From assembly GCA_013152945.1 (NCBI GenBank), contig JAADFL010000178.1, positions 1 to 14,626 on the forward strand: 14,626 nucleotides of DNA. The letters are read 5' to 3'. The stretch's first letter is position 1. Each line of letters begins with the position of its first letter. The position numbers and the translations under genes are program-made. This stretch comes from Deltaproteobacteria bacterium. Lineage in GTDB: Bacteria; Myxococcota_A; JAADFL01. Of this stretch, positions 1 to 7,096 are shown one piece after another. The notes beneath the pieces were generated by a model. The model did not search any database. It was given only the letters and a program-made list of their open reading frames with translations, and was not told where the DNA came from.

Positions 1-103
1 CCCGGCTTTGACCGGCTTTACGTTGGATTAGTAATGTCAACTTTCGTGCCAAGAACCGCCTTCAATGATTACGATAGGTTAGAGATGAGCCCTGGCTCTA
101 AAA

Positions 104-142
104 GTGACCAGAATCCGGTTTGGGTGACCAAGATCCGGTCAC
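104..142. repeat. GTGACC direct repeat with hairpin, possible IS end
   Basis: Two 16-base direct repeats, GTGACCAGAATCCGGT (104-119) and GTGACCAAGATCCGGT (124-139), lie 20 bases apart and differ at two positions. The second copy also forms a perfect hairpin: GTGACC (124-129), a 7-base loop, GGTCAC (137-142). Closely spaced repeats of this sort occur at the ends of some insertion sequences, notably the IS21 family. No transposase is visible in the window, so an IS end is only a hypothesis; a protein-binding site is an alternative. Confidence 0.5.
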
Positions 143-211
143 TTGCATGCTGTAAGTGCCTTGCCTGCCTGCCTGCGATGCGCCCCTGTCGCCCGCCGCC
201 CCGAGCCGCCT

Positions 212-473
212 CCGTCCCCTCTGGGTCCCCGTCCCCTCTGGGTCCCCCCTCTGGGTCCTGGCTCCGCCGACCCCGTGTCGCCAGCCACCCCGAACCCCCT
301 CCGTCCCCTCTGGCCGTCCCCTCTGGCCGCCCTCTGGCCGGTCCCCTCTGGCCTCCCCGTCCCCTCTGGCCTCCGTCCCCTCTGGGTCCCCGTCCCCTCT
401 GGGTCCCCCTCTGGGTCCTGGCCCCGCCGACCCCGTGTCGCCAGCCACCCCGAACCCCCTCCGTCCCCTCTGG
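212..473. repeat. ~101-bp direct duplication within the array
   Basis: The segment 212-313 (102 bases) recurs at 373-473 (101 bases). By eye the copies differ only by one missing C in a C-run and one T-to-C change (GGCTCC versus GGCCCC). Each copy holds three CCCTCTGGG units, then the non-octamer stretch around CCGCCGACCCCGTGTCGCC, then another octamer. The near-identity suggests a recent duplication by slippage or unequal recombination. Confidence 0.9.
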
Positions 474-500
474 GTCTCCCTCTGGGTCTCCCCTCTGGGT
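216..500. repeat. C-rich CCCTCTGG repeat array
   Basis: The octamer CCCTCTGG occurs 14 times between 216 and 500, mostly inside GTCCCCTCTGGGTCC or GTCCCCTCTGGCC units with irregular spacing. Open frames run through it on both strands, but they are proline/serine-rich or glycine/arginine-rich translations of the repeat, change character abruptly at its edges and have no convincing start signals, so I do not call a gene here. The plus strand is strongly C-rich and the minus strand G-rich. C-tracts at 216-219, 227-230, 233-236 and 244-249 (spacers 7, 2 and 7) satisfy the standard G-quadruplex rule on the minus strand. The same pattern recurs at 377-409. Confidence 0.9.
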
Positions 501-543
501 CATAAATTCATTATTGCTCTGCTTAGGCTTAACCTGTTATTTG

Positions 544-549
544 TATAAA
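544..549 (+). promoter_or_regulatory. possible -10 box before the large lipoprotein gene
   Basis: TATAAA at 544-549 lies in the AT-rich stretch between the C-rich array and the gene starting at 599. I see no good -35 hexamer at 16-18 bases upstream, so this is weak. The transcription start would fall near 556, leaving a leader of about 43 bases that contains the GGAGG at 586-590. Confidence 0.25.
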
Positions 550-598
550 GCACGTGATTTCGGATTTCATACCCGAGCACACACCGGAGGAATGTTGC

Positions 599-3226
599 AT
601 GGAAAAAAAATATTGCATGGAAAAAATAATCTCCATTACAGCGATCCTTGTTCTTTCGCTTGGTGGATGGGGCTGTAAGAAATCGACAATATCACCCTAT
701 GCCGGACAGAAGGTAGCGCCGGTGCCACCTGGATGGAGGCCGCCTCCGCCCATAGGCACCAAAGGATACATGGGACCGCCTCCCAGCGCGCCGATGCGCA
801 TGTCTCCATATTCGGCACCCACATCCAAAGGCGTACGAAGGCAGAGGAGGCTCAAGAGAACCAGTGATCAGCCGTTCAAAAAGGAACTCGCCAAATTCAT
901 GCAGGACAGGAAAGGCAAGATTCTCTTCATTTACAAGAAGGGTTTTCGTGAAAATTTTGGAGATCTTGAAAAGAGGATCGTGTACTATGATGACAAGAAA
1001 GTTAAAGAATCCGCTGTAATGCTTTCGAAACCGGCGGGTCAGGATGACTCCGAAAAAGCCCTTGCAAAATACCTTGAGGACAAGGGGGTGAAATATGTGC
1101 TCATCGACCGGTACGTGATTCATACCGTTGGTTGGCTCGACGATAATGCCGACCAAATCCTCCACAGGATGAGCTGGGGATGGCCACTCCGCCGATTCCA
1201 CCCCAAACTGCTGGGCCGAACATTCCTCTTGTACGTCATAGCACCGCCGTTCATCCTTAATCAACACGACGGCCAAGCCATGGTTGACTATGCCAGGGCG
1301 GCATTGTCCGGCAATCGAATAGAATTGAAGACATCACCTATTTTGGACCACGCCGGAGGAAATGAAGATATCGAAGTGGCAATAAGCCTAAGAAAATTCT
1401 CTGCCACCCGGATCCCGGGCAGTGTCAAGAGGGGAATCAACAAGAAGACGGGCAAACCAAGGTACAGGAGGGCCGGCCTTCATGGAAGACGCATAATAAT
1501 CAGATGGGCATCCGGAACAAATCTAAAGGATGCCCTTGACAGGGCGGTTACAGGACTCAAGAGGGGTTGGAAGACAAGAAGAAAAAATGCAAAAACCCGA
1601 TATGGTGTAGACCTTGCAGAAGATCTTGCACAGGCTATATCCGGTATGGAAATAGAACTGGATGTAGTTTATGACAAGGCGAGAATCACGGACCGGACCG
1701 AAAGAAGGCTTCACGAAGCAATCGAAATGGGTGTCGACGGTATTTTCCTCGAATATATGAAAAATGGCCACTTGAGACGTTACAAATTGCCGCCTGCATA
1801 CCCTATTCAGCGCCTCGATTATGGCGACAAGTGGAAGCTGAAGGGTCCGGTGATACTAGCCAGACATTTGAGCCAGGCATGGGCAAAACTGGCACCCGAT
1901 GCATGGAAAGATGACAATGTAACCTTCGGCAGATTCAGAACGAGGTCATTTCTCGAAGCTGAACCAGGCGGCAAAGTAGTGTCGACATATCGAGGCACTC
2001 CCTTGATTTACCTCCACCAGGTCACAAGAAACAACCTTATCAATGCACTGAAACTCGGCTGCAACTATCTTGTTCGCAACCAATTGCCGGACGGCCAGTT
2101 CAGGTACAAATATTGGGCTCACCGGGACAGGTGGGTCAGGGGTAACAATATTGTCCGACACGCACTGAACCCATACACGGTGCTTATGGCCGAACAATTT
2201 GCACCCGATCCCAAATGGACGGCTTCTGCAAAAAAGGGAATTGATTATACACTTCATCACATGAAATGCGAAGGTCAGGAAGATTCGAGGATTTGCTACA
2301 TCTGGCACAAGGATACACCGGCCAAGTATGAAAACGCCAAGGTCGGCACGGTAGCGGTTACTATCCTGTCAATGCTAAGACTCAATGATTTTGAAAAGCT
2401 CACAACAGGTTACAGGGATACACTGCGCAGTCTGGGCAATTTCCTGGTCTACATACAGGATCCGAATGGACATTTCAGGCAATACTATGTTCCTGCAGAT
2501 CATCCATATTATGGCTGCACCAATGCCATCTTCCCAGGCGAAATCATGTTTGCCCTGTCAAGGCTCTATTCCTATTTCAAGGATGATAGATTTAAAACCG
2601 CCTTTGAAAAGGCTTTCCGATATTACAAGGAGTGGTGGAAGTTACAAAAGGCCAAAGAGCAAAAAGACGGAACCTACACTGAAGAGGAACGGGCCGACAT
2701 GGTGGGCTTCGTGCCATGGCAATGCATGGCCATGGAAGACGCGTACGGATGGAGCAAAGACAAGAAATATGCGGACTTCGCCTTGGAACTTCAACTTTGG
2801 ATGGACGGTCACTTCCTATATACCCCCATGCGTTCCGCATACCCGGACTACCTGGGGGCTTCGTTCAAGTTCCACGGTGAGCAACCAGCAATCAATAGCT
2901 GCGGTTATACAGAGGGATGTGCAGCGACCTATTCCATTGCAAAGAGAACCGGAACCAACAGGCCTTTGTTGCGTGATCACCTGCTCTGGGGCTTGAGATT
3001 CGCCATGCAACTACAATACAGGGACATTAAAACTACAGCATATTTCCTTCCCAACCCGGCAGTGGTTCTCGGAGGATTCAGATATTGCCTTAACAGACTC
3101 AGGCTACGAAACGACTACTCGTACCATGCACTATCCGCGATATACCAAGGACTGAAATTCCTCGATCCCGGTGATTATGCATATGCAAAGGACCCCGGCA
3201 TGATGTTCCCGGATTCACAAAAGTAA
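599..3226 (+). CDS. Lipoprotein, AMMECR1-like plus helical-toroid domain
   Basis: 875 residues, exact function unknown. ATG 599 is chosen because GGAGG (586-590) sits 8 bases upstream; a GTG at 554 would add 15 residues before the signal peptide. Residues 8-26 form a hydrophobic signal ending in Cys26; the lipobox (GGWGC) is imperfect, so lipidation is likely rather than certain. Residues 30-75 are a Pro-rich linker. Residues ~255-455 resemble the AMMECR1 fold: an EIELDVV strand (351-357), MGVDGIFLEY (377-386) and the terminal APDAW...FRTRSFLE segment (432-453). Residues ~475-860 look like an alpha/alpha toroid of the glycan-epimerase or glycoside-hydrolase kind, with repeated helices and motifs such as LPDGQFRYKY (496-505) and DPNGHFRQYY (621-630). 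Known toroids of this type act on glycans or prenyl substrates; I cannot assign a substrate. It stands alone and converges on the minus-strand block. Domain calls are from pattern only. Confidence 0.8.
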   Translation: MEKKYCMEKIISITAILVLSLGGWGCKKSTISPYAGQKVAPVPPGWRPPPPIGTKGYMGPPPSAPMRMSPYSAPTSKGVRRQRRLKRTSDQPFKKELAKFMQDRKGKILFIYKKGFRENFGDLEKRIVYYDDKKVKESAVMLSKPAGQDDSEKALAKYLEDKGVKYVLIDRYVIHTVGWLDDNADQILHRMSWGWPLRRFHPKLLGRTFLLYVIAPPFILNQHDGQAMVDYARAALSGNRIELKTSPILDHAGGNEDIEVAISLRKFSATRIPGSVKRGINKKTGKPRYRRAGLHGRRIIIRWASGTNLKDALDRAVTGLKRGWKTRRKNAKTRYGVDLAEDLAQAISGMEIELDVVYDKARITDRTERRLHEAIEMGVDGIFLEYMKNGHLRRYKLPPAYPIQRLDYGDKWKLKGPVILARHLSQAWAKLAPDAWKDDNVTFGRFRTRSFLEAEPGGKVVSTYRGTPLIYLHQVTRNNLINALKLGCNYLVRNQLPDGQFRYKYWAHRDRWVRGNNIVRHALNPYTVLMAEQFAPDPKWTASAKKGIDYTLHHMKCEGQEDSRICYIWHKDTPAKYENAKVGTVAVTILSMLRLNDFEKLTTGYRDTLRSLGNFLVYIQDPNGHFRQYYVPADHPYYGCTNAIFPGEIMFALSRLYSYFKDDRFKTAFEKAFRYYKEWWKLQKAKEQKDGTYTEEERADMVGFVPWQCMAMEDAYGWSKDKKYADFALELQLWMDGHFLYTPMRSAYPDYLGASFKFHGEQPAINSCGYTEGCAATYSIAKRTGTNRPLLRDHLLWGLRFAMQLQYRDIKTTAYFLPNPAVVLGGFRYCLNRLRLRNDYSYHALSAIYQGLKFLDPGDYAYAKDPGMMFPDSQK

Positions 3227-3478
3227 CGATAAATCCCAAGCACCCAAACAGGAAAGAAGCAAAGAGGCCATGAGCAAAATTGTCATAGGGGTGTCTGAAC
3301 AATCAAAGAGATTGCATCAGCTTGTGCGTTGAAATAAGAAAAATTCCTGATTGATTGTGAAATTCGGGTCCGATCCCGCCCTTGCATTAACATAAACAGG
3401 ACGCGGGAAATCAAAATAATATGTGCCGATATGCCGAATTGCCGGGTGAGCGGCTATGCCTCTCCTATATCTCCTGAC
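3227..3478. other. convergent intergenic gap with imperfect hairpin
   Basis: 252 bases lie between two convergent stop codons. The clearest structure is an imperfect inverted repeat at 3374-3408: TCCCGC and CCT pair with AGG and GCGGGA across a 15-base loop, with two unpaired bases on the right arm. It lacks a T-tract on either strand, so it is not a textbook terminator, although it could end transcription from either side. Three TGCCG units spaced about 9 bases apart occur at 3423-3445. No convincing gene or RNA was seen. Confidence 0.35.
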
Positions 3479-4162
3479 TTATTGTTCCTTGGTAGCCTTA
3501 GCCTTACCCTGCAGCTTGAGGCCGTGGCAACGCATCGCCCTTGCACTGAGCATCTTGTAAAGCTTACTGCTGCCCTTGAGCTTGGCCCTTTCATCGCCGA
3601 ACAACAAAGACAATTCATGGTACCCGGCCGGGCCACTCGACTTGTATATAGCGATAACCTGCCATGGCCCGAGTTTGGCGGCAACGCACGCATCTTTTCC
3701 CTGCTCCTTCATGACCTGCCTAACAATAACAGAGGCATTGGCTAAATATCCCTTCAAATTGCCGAATACCGCAGCCATGATCCTTGGTATGAAGGCATTG
3801 ATTCTTTTCTCCGCACCCTTTTCAAATGTGGCACGCCACTCGTGAGAAGACACCAGCCCTGATTCCTCACCCACCCTCACGCTGAAAGGCGTTCCTTCAG
3901 GCGTACGGATATCCATCTTGTGCATGGTCAAACCAAGTATGTGCGGTTCCGTACCCAAATCATTGTAGTTGAGTTTTTTGTACCTAGCCTCCACCGTATC
4001 CCATTTTTCCACGCCCGCCTTCAACAAGGCACTGATCTTGGCATTGTTTTTTGGCTTGGTCGCCTTTTCGGTTTGGACAACCTTTTCGTGTTTGCAAGAT
4101 AACGCCATCAGGAAAAGGCAAAGAAAAAGGGCCACGGGCCGGAATAAACGGATTTTCTTCAT
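3479..4162 (-). CDS. Lipoprotein of unknown function, operon gene 4
   Basis: 227 residues. The ATG at 4162 follows GGAG by about 7-8 bases, 17 bases after the ATPase gene stop. Residues 1-22 are a clear lipoprotein signal with lipobox ALSC and acylated Cys23. The mature part opens with a Lys-rich stretch (24-42). The rest has predicted amphipathic helices, a hydrophobic stretch around INAFIPRIMAAVFGNL (121-136), two further cysteines (159 and 212) and a basic C-terminus. I do not recognise the family. As last gene of a tight operon with a membrane-anchored secretion-type ATPase and another lipoprotein, it probably works in the same envelope process. That role is inferred only from position. 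Confidence 0.8.
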   Translation of the reverse strand: MKKIRLFRPVALFLCLFLMALSCKHEKVVQTEKATKPKNNAKISALLKAGVEKWDTVEARYKKLNYNDLGTEPHILGLTMHKMDIRTPEGTPFSVRVGEESGLVSSHEWRATFEKGAEKRINAFIPRIMAAVFGNLKGYLANASVIVRQVMKEQGKDACVAAKLGPWQVIAIYKSSGPAGYHELSLLFGDERAKLKGSSKLYKMLSARAMRCHGLKLQGKAKATKEQ

Positions 4163-4179
4163 GTTGATGCTCCTTTCCT

Positions 4180-5910
4180 TTACCCCAAAACCCTTTTCAA
4201 TTCCTCAAGGGTCGTCAAGCCTCTCAATGCCTTTTCTGCCCCGTCCGCGATCATGGGCCGCAACACCGCATCTTTTAATATGCTGAATTCCATTGCCCTA
4301 TCTCCCTTGGACGCATTAAGCCTGGAACGAACCTGGTCAGTCATCTTCAACAGCTCATCCAGTACAAGCCTCCCTTGGTAACCTGCCATTCCACATGCCT
4401 GGCAACCATGTCCGGCCATCCACTCGGTCTTGTCCGGTAGGCTTTGTCCATTCTTGGCCAATTCTTCCGCCATCCAGTTACGCAATGGCTCGGACGGCCT
4501 GGAAGGTCCGATGCAAGACATGCATGACCTTTGGACCAGCCTTTGCGACAAGACTCCCTGCACGGATGAGTACAGCACGAAAGGTTCTACCCCTAACTCA
4601 AGCAATCTTTCGAATACACCTGGCGGAGAAGGTGAATGAACAGTGCTAATGAGCAAATGACCGGTTTGACCAGCCTGTATGGCCAGCTTTGCAGTCTCCG
4701 GGTCCCTTATCTCTCCGACAACGATTACTTCCGGGTCCTGCCGAAGTATGGAGCCCAATACCTTGTCATAGGTCAAGCCCTTGTCACGGTCTATCTGAAT
4801 TTGTGTTACACCATCTATCTCGTGTTCAACAGGATCTTCGACAGTCACGATGTTGACAGTGCCCTTTGTCTGCTCCCTTATGTAATTCAGGGCCGAGTAT
4901 ATGGTCGTGGTCTTTCCGCTTCCCGCAGGTCCGCAAAGAAGTATGGTTCCATGTCTACGGTTGAGCATCTCCTTCAAATTGGACAAGGTATCATCGGATA
5001 GGCCGAGCTGTATCAAGTCATATCGCAGGCCTGATGTGTCGAACACACGGAGTACCACCTTTTCCGAATCATGGCTCGGGGTGACCGAGACCCTCAAGTC
5101 GGTGGCCACTCCCTCGGCCCTGAACAACACCTGTCCGTCCTGTGGAATTCTCCTCTCGTATATCTTCATGTTGGCCATTACCTTGATTACGTTTATGACC
5201 GCCATCTCCTGCTCTATCGGCAATTCAATGACCTTGTACAACTTGCCGTCTATCCTGAAGTTGACGGCAACGGCTTTTCCTTCCCTGCCGATATGAATAT
5301 CACTAGCCCTCCAGCGCACGGCCCTGGCCGTTATCCTTTCCACTATCCTGTTGGTGTCACCGGGATCGTTCTTCAGCAATTTGTTTATTTCGGACTGGAA
5401 TTCCTCAATGGGAAGCTTGCCCGGCGGAGGCGGCAAGCCTTCCTCCATGTCCAGACTCTTGGGTTCTACCCGGGCTCTGATCCCCCTTACCCCGGAAATA
5501 ATGAACAGAGCGGCAATCACCAAGAATACACCAAGAAGTATGTAACGCCATTTTGCAAGGGCGATGAACCTTGGAGATGAACGACGTTTCAACTCTTTTT
5601 TCATTTCCTCATGTGCCTTGTGCAACCCGGACAACCGGTCCTGCCACTTGTTTCTTTCCTGTTCATTCGGAGCAGTGGCGAACTTCCTATTCAATTCCAA
5701 CTGCTTCATGTCGTAAGAGGCGACCTCGTCTTCCAGCATCTTGGTGGGAAATAGTCTCTTGTCCGAGTAACTCGTCGGCTCTACGAACTTACCGAGGTAG
5801 TTATCTATGGCAGCCGAAATATCTATTGAATCCAGACCGGCCAATGAAAAAGGCATGATAAAAAAAATACCAAGGATGGCGATCACCGACCCGGTTACTA
5901 TCTTTACCAA
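4180..5910 (-). CDS. Membrane-anchored GspE/PilB-like secretion ATPase
   Basis: 576 residues. The start is TTG at 5910, with AAGGA about 9-10 bases upstream; no in-frame ATG keeps the first membrane segment. The C-terminal two thirds is a type II secretion/type IV pilus assembly ATPase: RASDIHI (201-207), Walker A GPAGSGKTT (327-335), Asp box VTVEDPVE (355-362), Walker B VIVVGEIRD (395-403), His box HLLISTVHS (418-426), and a zinc tetracysteine (Cys463, 466, 503, 506) as in GspE/PilB. Such ATPases power pilin assembly or protein export from the cytoplasmic face. The N-terminus is unusual: instead of an N1D/MshEN domain it has membrane segments at ~6-25 and ~122-142, with a charged, probably coiled-coil region (~55-112) between them that should lie outside the cytoplasm. 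No gspF, pilin or secretin is nearby. Family assignment is firm; the partner machinery is unknown. Confidence 0.93.
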   Translation of the reverse strand: MVKIVTGSVIAILGIFFIMPFSLAGLDSIDISAAIDNYLGKFVEPTSYSDKRLFPTKMLEDEVASYDMKQLELNRKFATAPNEQERNKWQDRLSGLHKAHEEMKKELKRRSSPRFIALAKWRYILLGVFLVIAALFIISGVRGIRARVEPKSLDMEEGLPPPPGKLPIEEFQSEINKLLKNDPGDTNRIVERITARAVRWRASDIHIGREGKAVAVNFRIDGKLYKVIELPIEQEMAVINVIKVMANMKIYERRIPQDGQVLFRAEGVATDLRVSVTPSHDSEKVVLRVFDTSGLRYDLIQLGLSDDTLSNLKEMLNRRHGTILLCGPAGSGKTTTIYSALNYIREQTKGTVNIVTVEDPVEHEIDGVTQIQIDRDKGLTYDKVLGSILRQDPEVIVVGEIRDPETAKLAIQAGQTGHLLISTVHSPSPPGVFERLLELGVEPFVLYSSVQGVLSQRLVQRSCMSCIGPSRPSEPLRNWMAEELAKNGQSLPDKTEWMAGHGCQACGMAGYQGRLVLDELLKMTDQVRSRLNASKGDRAMEFSILKDAVLRPMIADGAEKALRGLTTLEELKRVLG

Positions 5911-5939
5911 TTTTTGCGATCCTTTCCGGCCGAGTTTAC

Positions 5940-7088
5940 CTATTTATCGCAAACATCGCCTATACCGTCCTTGTCCTCGTCCGCTTGCTCAGGGTTGGGT
6001 GAATCAGGACAGTTGTCACAAGCATCCCCTATTCCATCGAAATCCGTGTCGACCTGGTCCTGGTTGGCAATATTCGGGCAGTTGTCCAGGCCGTCTCCCA
6101 ACCCGTCTCCGTCTGTGTCAGACCATTGTTGGCGATCATAGGGAAATGCATCTTCATCGTTCTTTACAGAGTCGTTGTCCTTGTCTTCATCGAAATCGTC
6201 CGATACTCCATCACCATCGAGATCATGGTCTGCTGTAGCGCTCAAGATGACAGGTGGTATTTCAGTCCCCAGTCCCACGGGAACATTGGGCACAATCAAT
6301 GTCTGAAGTCCTGTTCCGGACACAAACATCGTATAGACCCCGGTTTCGAGTTGCCCTGTTCTGAAGCGCCCGCTCGAATCGGAGACCGCAGTGTAGTTCA
6401 AACTTCCTTCCCTGAATACCACCATTGCCCCTACTGCCGGGCCTTTCCCCCTAACATAGACCGAACCCGCAATCTGCAGGTTGGTAGCCTGGCGCAGTTC
6501 GATGTTCATTTCGTTCGAGTCCTTGATTTGGATAGTTGCAATACCCTCACCGTGTCTTATTGCAAAAAGATTCGAAGCGCCCTTTTGTACTCGACGCAAT
6601 GAAAATGTACCGTCCAGGCCCGTCCTTGTACTTATCCTCGAGAATGGAATAAAAACCTCTGCCCCGATGGAAGGATTACCACCTTTTATCGTAACCTTGC
6701 CCCTTATCTCAATTATCGGCGGCTCAAGGTGAATCCTCCCCAGGTAGAGGGCATCGGAGTCACTGTTCAACCCGACTCCTTCCACCCTTGCCGCAAGACC
6801 TTCGACCGGGTCGAAAAGGTCGAGGACCACCGGACCAGCAGGGACATCTTTGAATATGAACATCCCGCCGGGACCTGCCTTTGACAACACCTGACTTCCG
6901 GTAACAAGACTCACGAGGCAATTATTCAGGTTTTCTGCCCCGTTCTTGGAACTCTTCTGTGGAATAATACTTACTTCACCGGGGTTGAGGCCAAGCGCAG
7001 GATTGTTCACATCGAAGTTGCAACCCGGACCGGCTATCAGTACAGCCACAATAATCAACGATGAAAAAATTACTGTTTTCTTCTTCAT
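5940..7088 (-). CDS. Lipoprotein, CarboxypepD_reg-like and TSP3 repeats
   Basis: 382 residues. The ATG at 7088 is preceded by AGGAGGGG, which overlaps the stop codon of the upstream gene, implying translational coupling; an upstream TTG at 7103 would lie before this SD. Residues 4-22 are a signal ending at Cys23 (AGPGC, an imperfect lipobox). Residues ~41-283 hold about three Ig-like carboxypeptidase-regulatory-type repeats, marked by a Gly plus Phe strand (DGTFSLRRV 159-167; SGRFRTGQL 239-247). Residues 287-382 are thrombospondin type 3-like calcium-binding repeats: DHDLDGDGVSDD (287-298), DTDGDGLGDGLDNCP (324-338), DTDFDGIGDACDNCP (347-361), DEDKDGIGDVC (370-380). Such tails occur on secreted or outer-membrane proteins and bind Ca2+. 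It is probably an envelope structural or adhesive partner of the neighbouring ATPase and PEGA protein. No enzyme motif is seen. Confidence 0.88.
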   Translation of the reverse strand: MKKKTVIFSSLIIVAVLIAGPGCNFDVNNPALGLNPGEVSIIPQKSSKNGAENLNNCLVSLVTGSQVLSKAGPGGMFIFKDVPAGPVVLDLFDPVEGLAARVEGVGLNSDSDALYLGRIHLEPPIIEIRGKVTIKGGNPSIGAEVFIPFSRISTRTGLDGTFSLRRVQKGASNLFAIRHGEGIATIQIKDSNEMNIELRQATNLQIAGSVYVRGKGPAVGAMVVFREGSLNYTAVSDSSGRFRTGQLETGVYTMFVSGTGLQTLIVPNVPVGLGTEIPPVILSATADHDLDGDGVSDDFDEDKDNDSVKNDEDAFPYDRQQWSDTDGDGLGDGLDNCPNIANQDQVDTDFDGIGDACDNCPDSPNPEQADEDKDGIGDVCDK

Positions 7089-7096
7089 GGCCCCTC

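Noticed and set aside
2-31. A possible 3' gene tail ending in TAG at 29-31
   Set aside because: Only nine residues are readable and they include an imperfect direct repeat (CCGGCTTT twice), so coding cannot be supported.
216-500. CRISPR array
   Set aside because: Repeats are 8-15 bases, irregularly spaced, and the intervening sequences are themselves repeated, unlike unique spacers; no cas genes are present.
34-678. Long open frames on both strands across the C-rich array
   Set aside because: They translate the nucleotide repeat itself, differ between frames only by repeat phase, lack start signals, and the plus-strand one runs into the real lipoprotein gene out of frame.
3270-3332. A 20-residue frame starting at ATG 3270 in the convergent gap
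   Set aside because: The upstream GAGG is only 2 bases from the ATG, and there is no known family or other support.
3364-3380. tRNA T-arm-like GGGTCCGATCCC
   Set aside because: The stem does not pair in a tRNA frame and no acceptor or anticodon arms are found around it.
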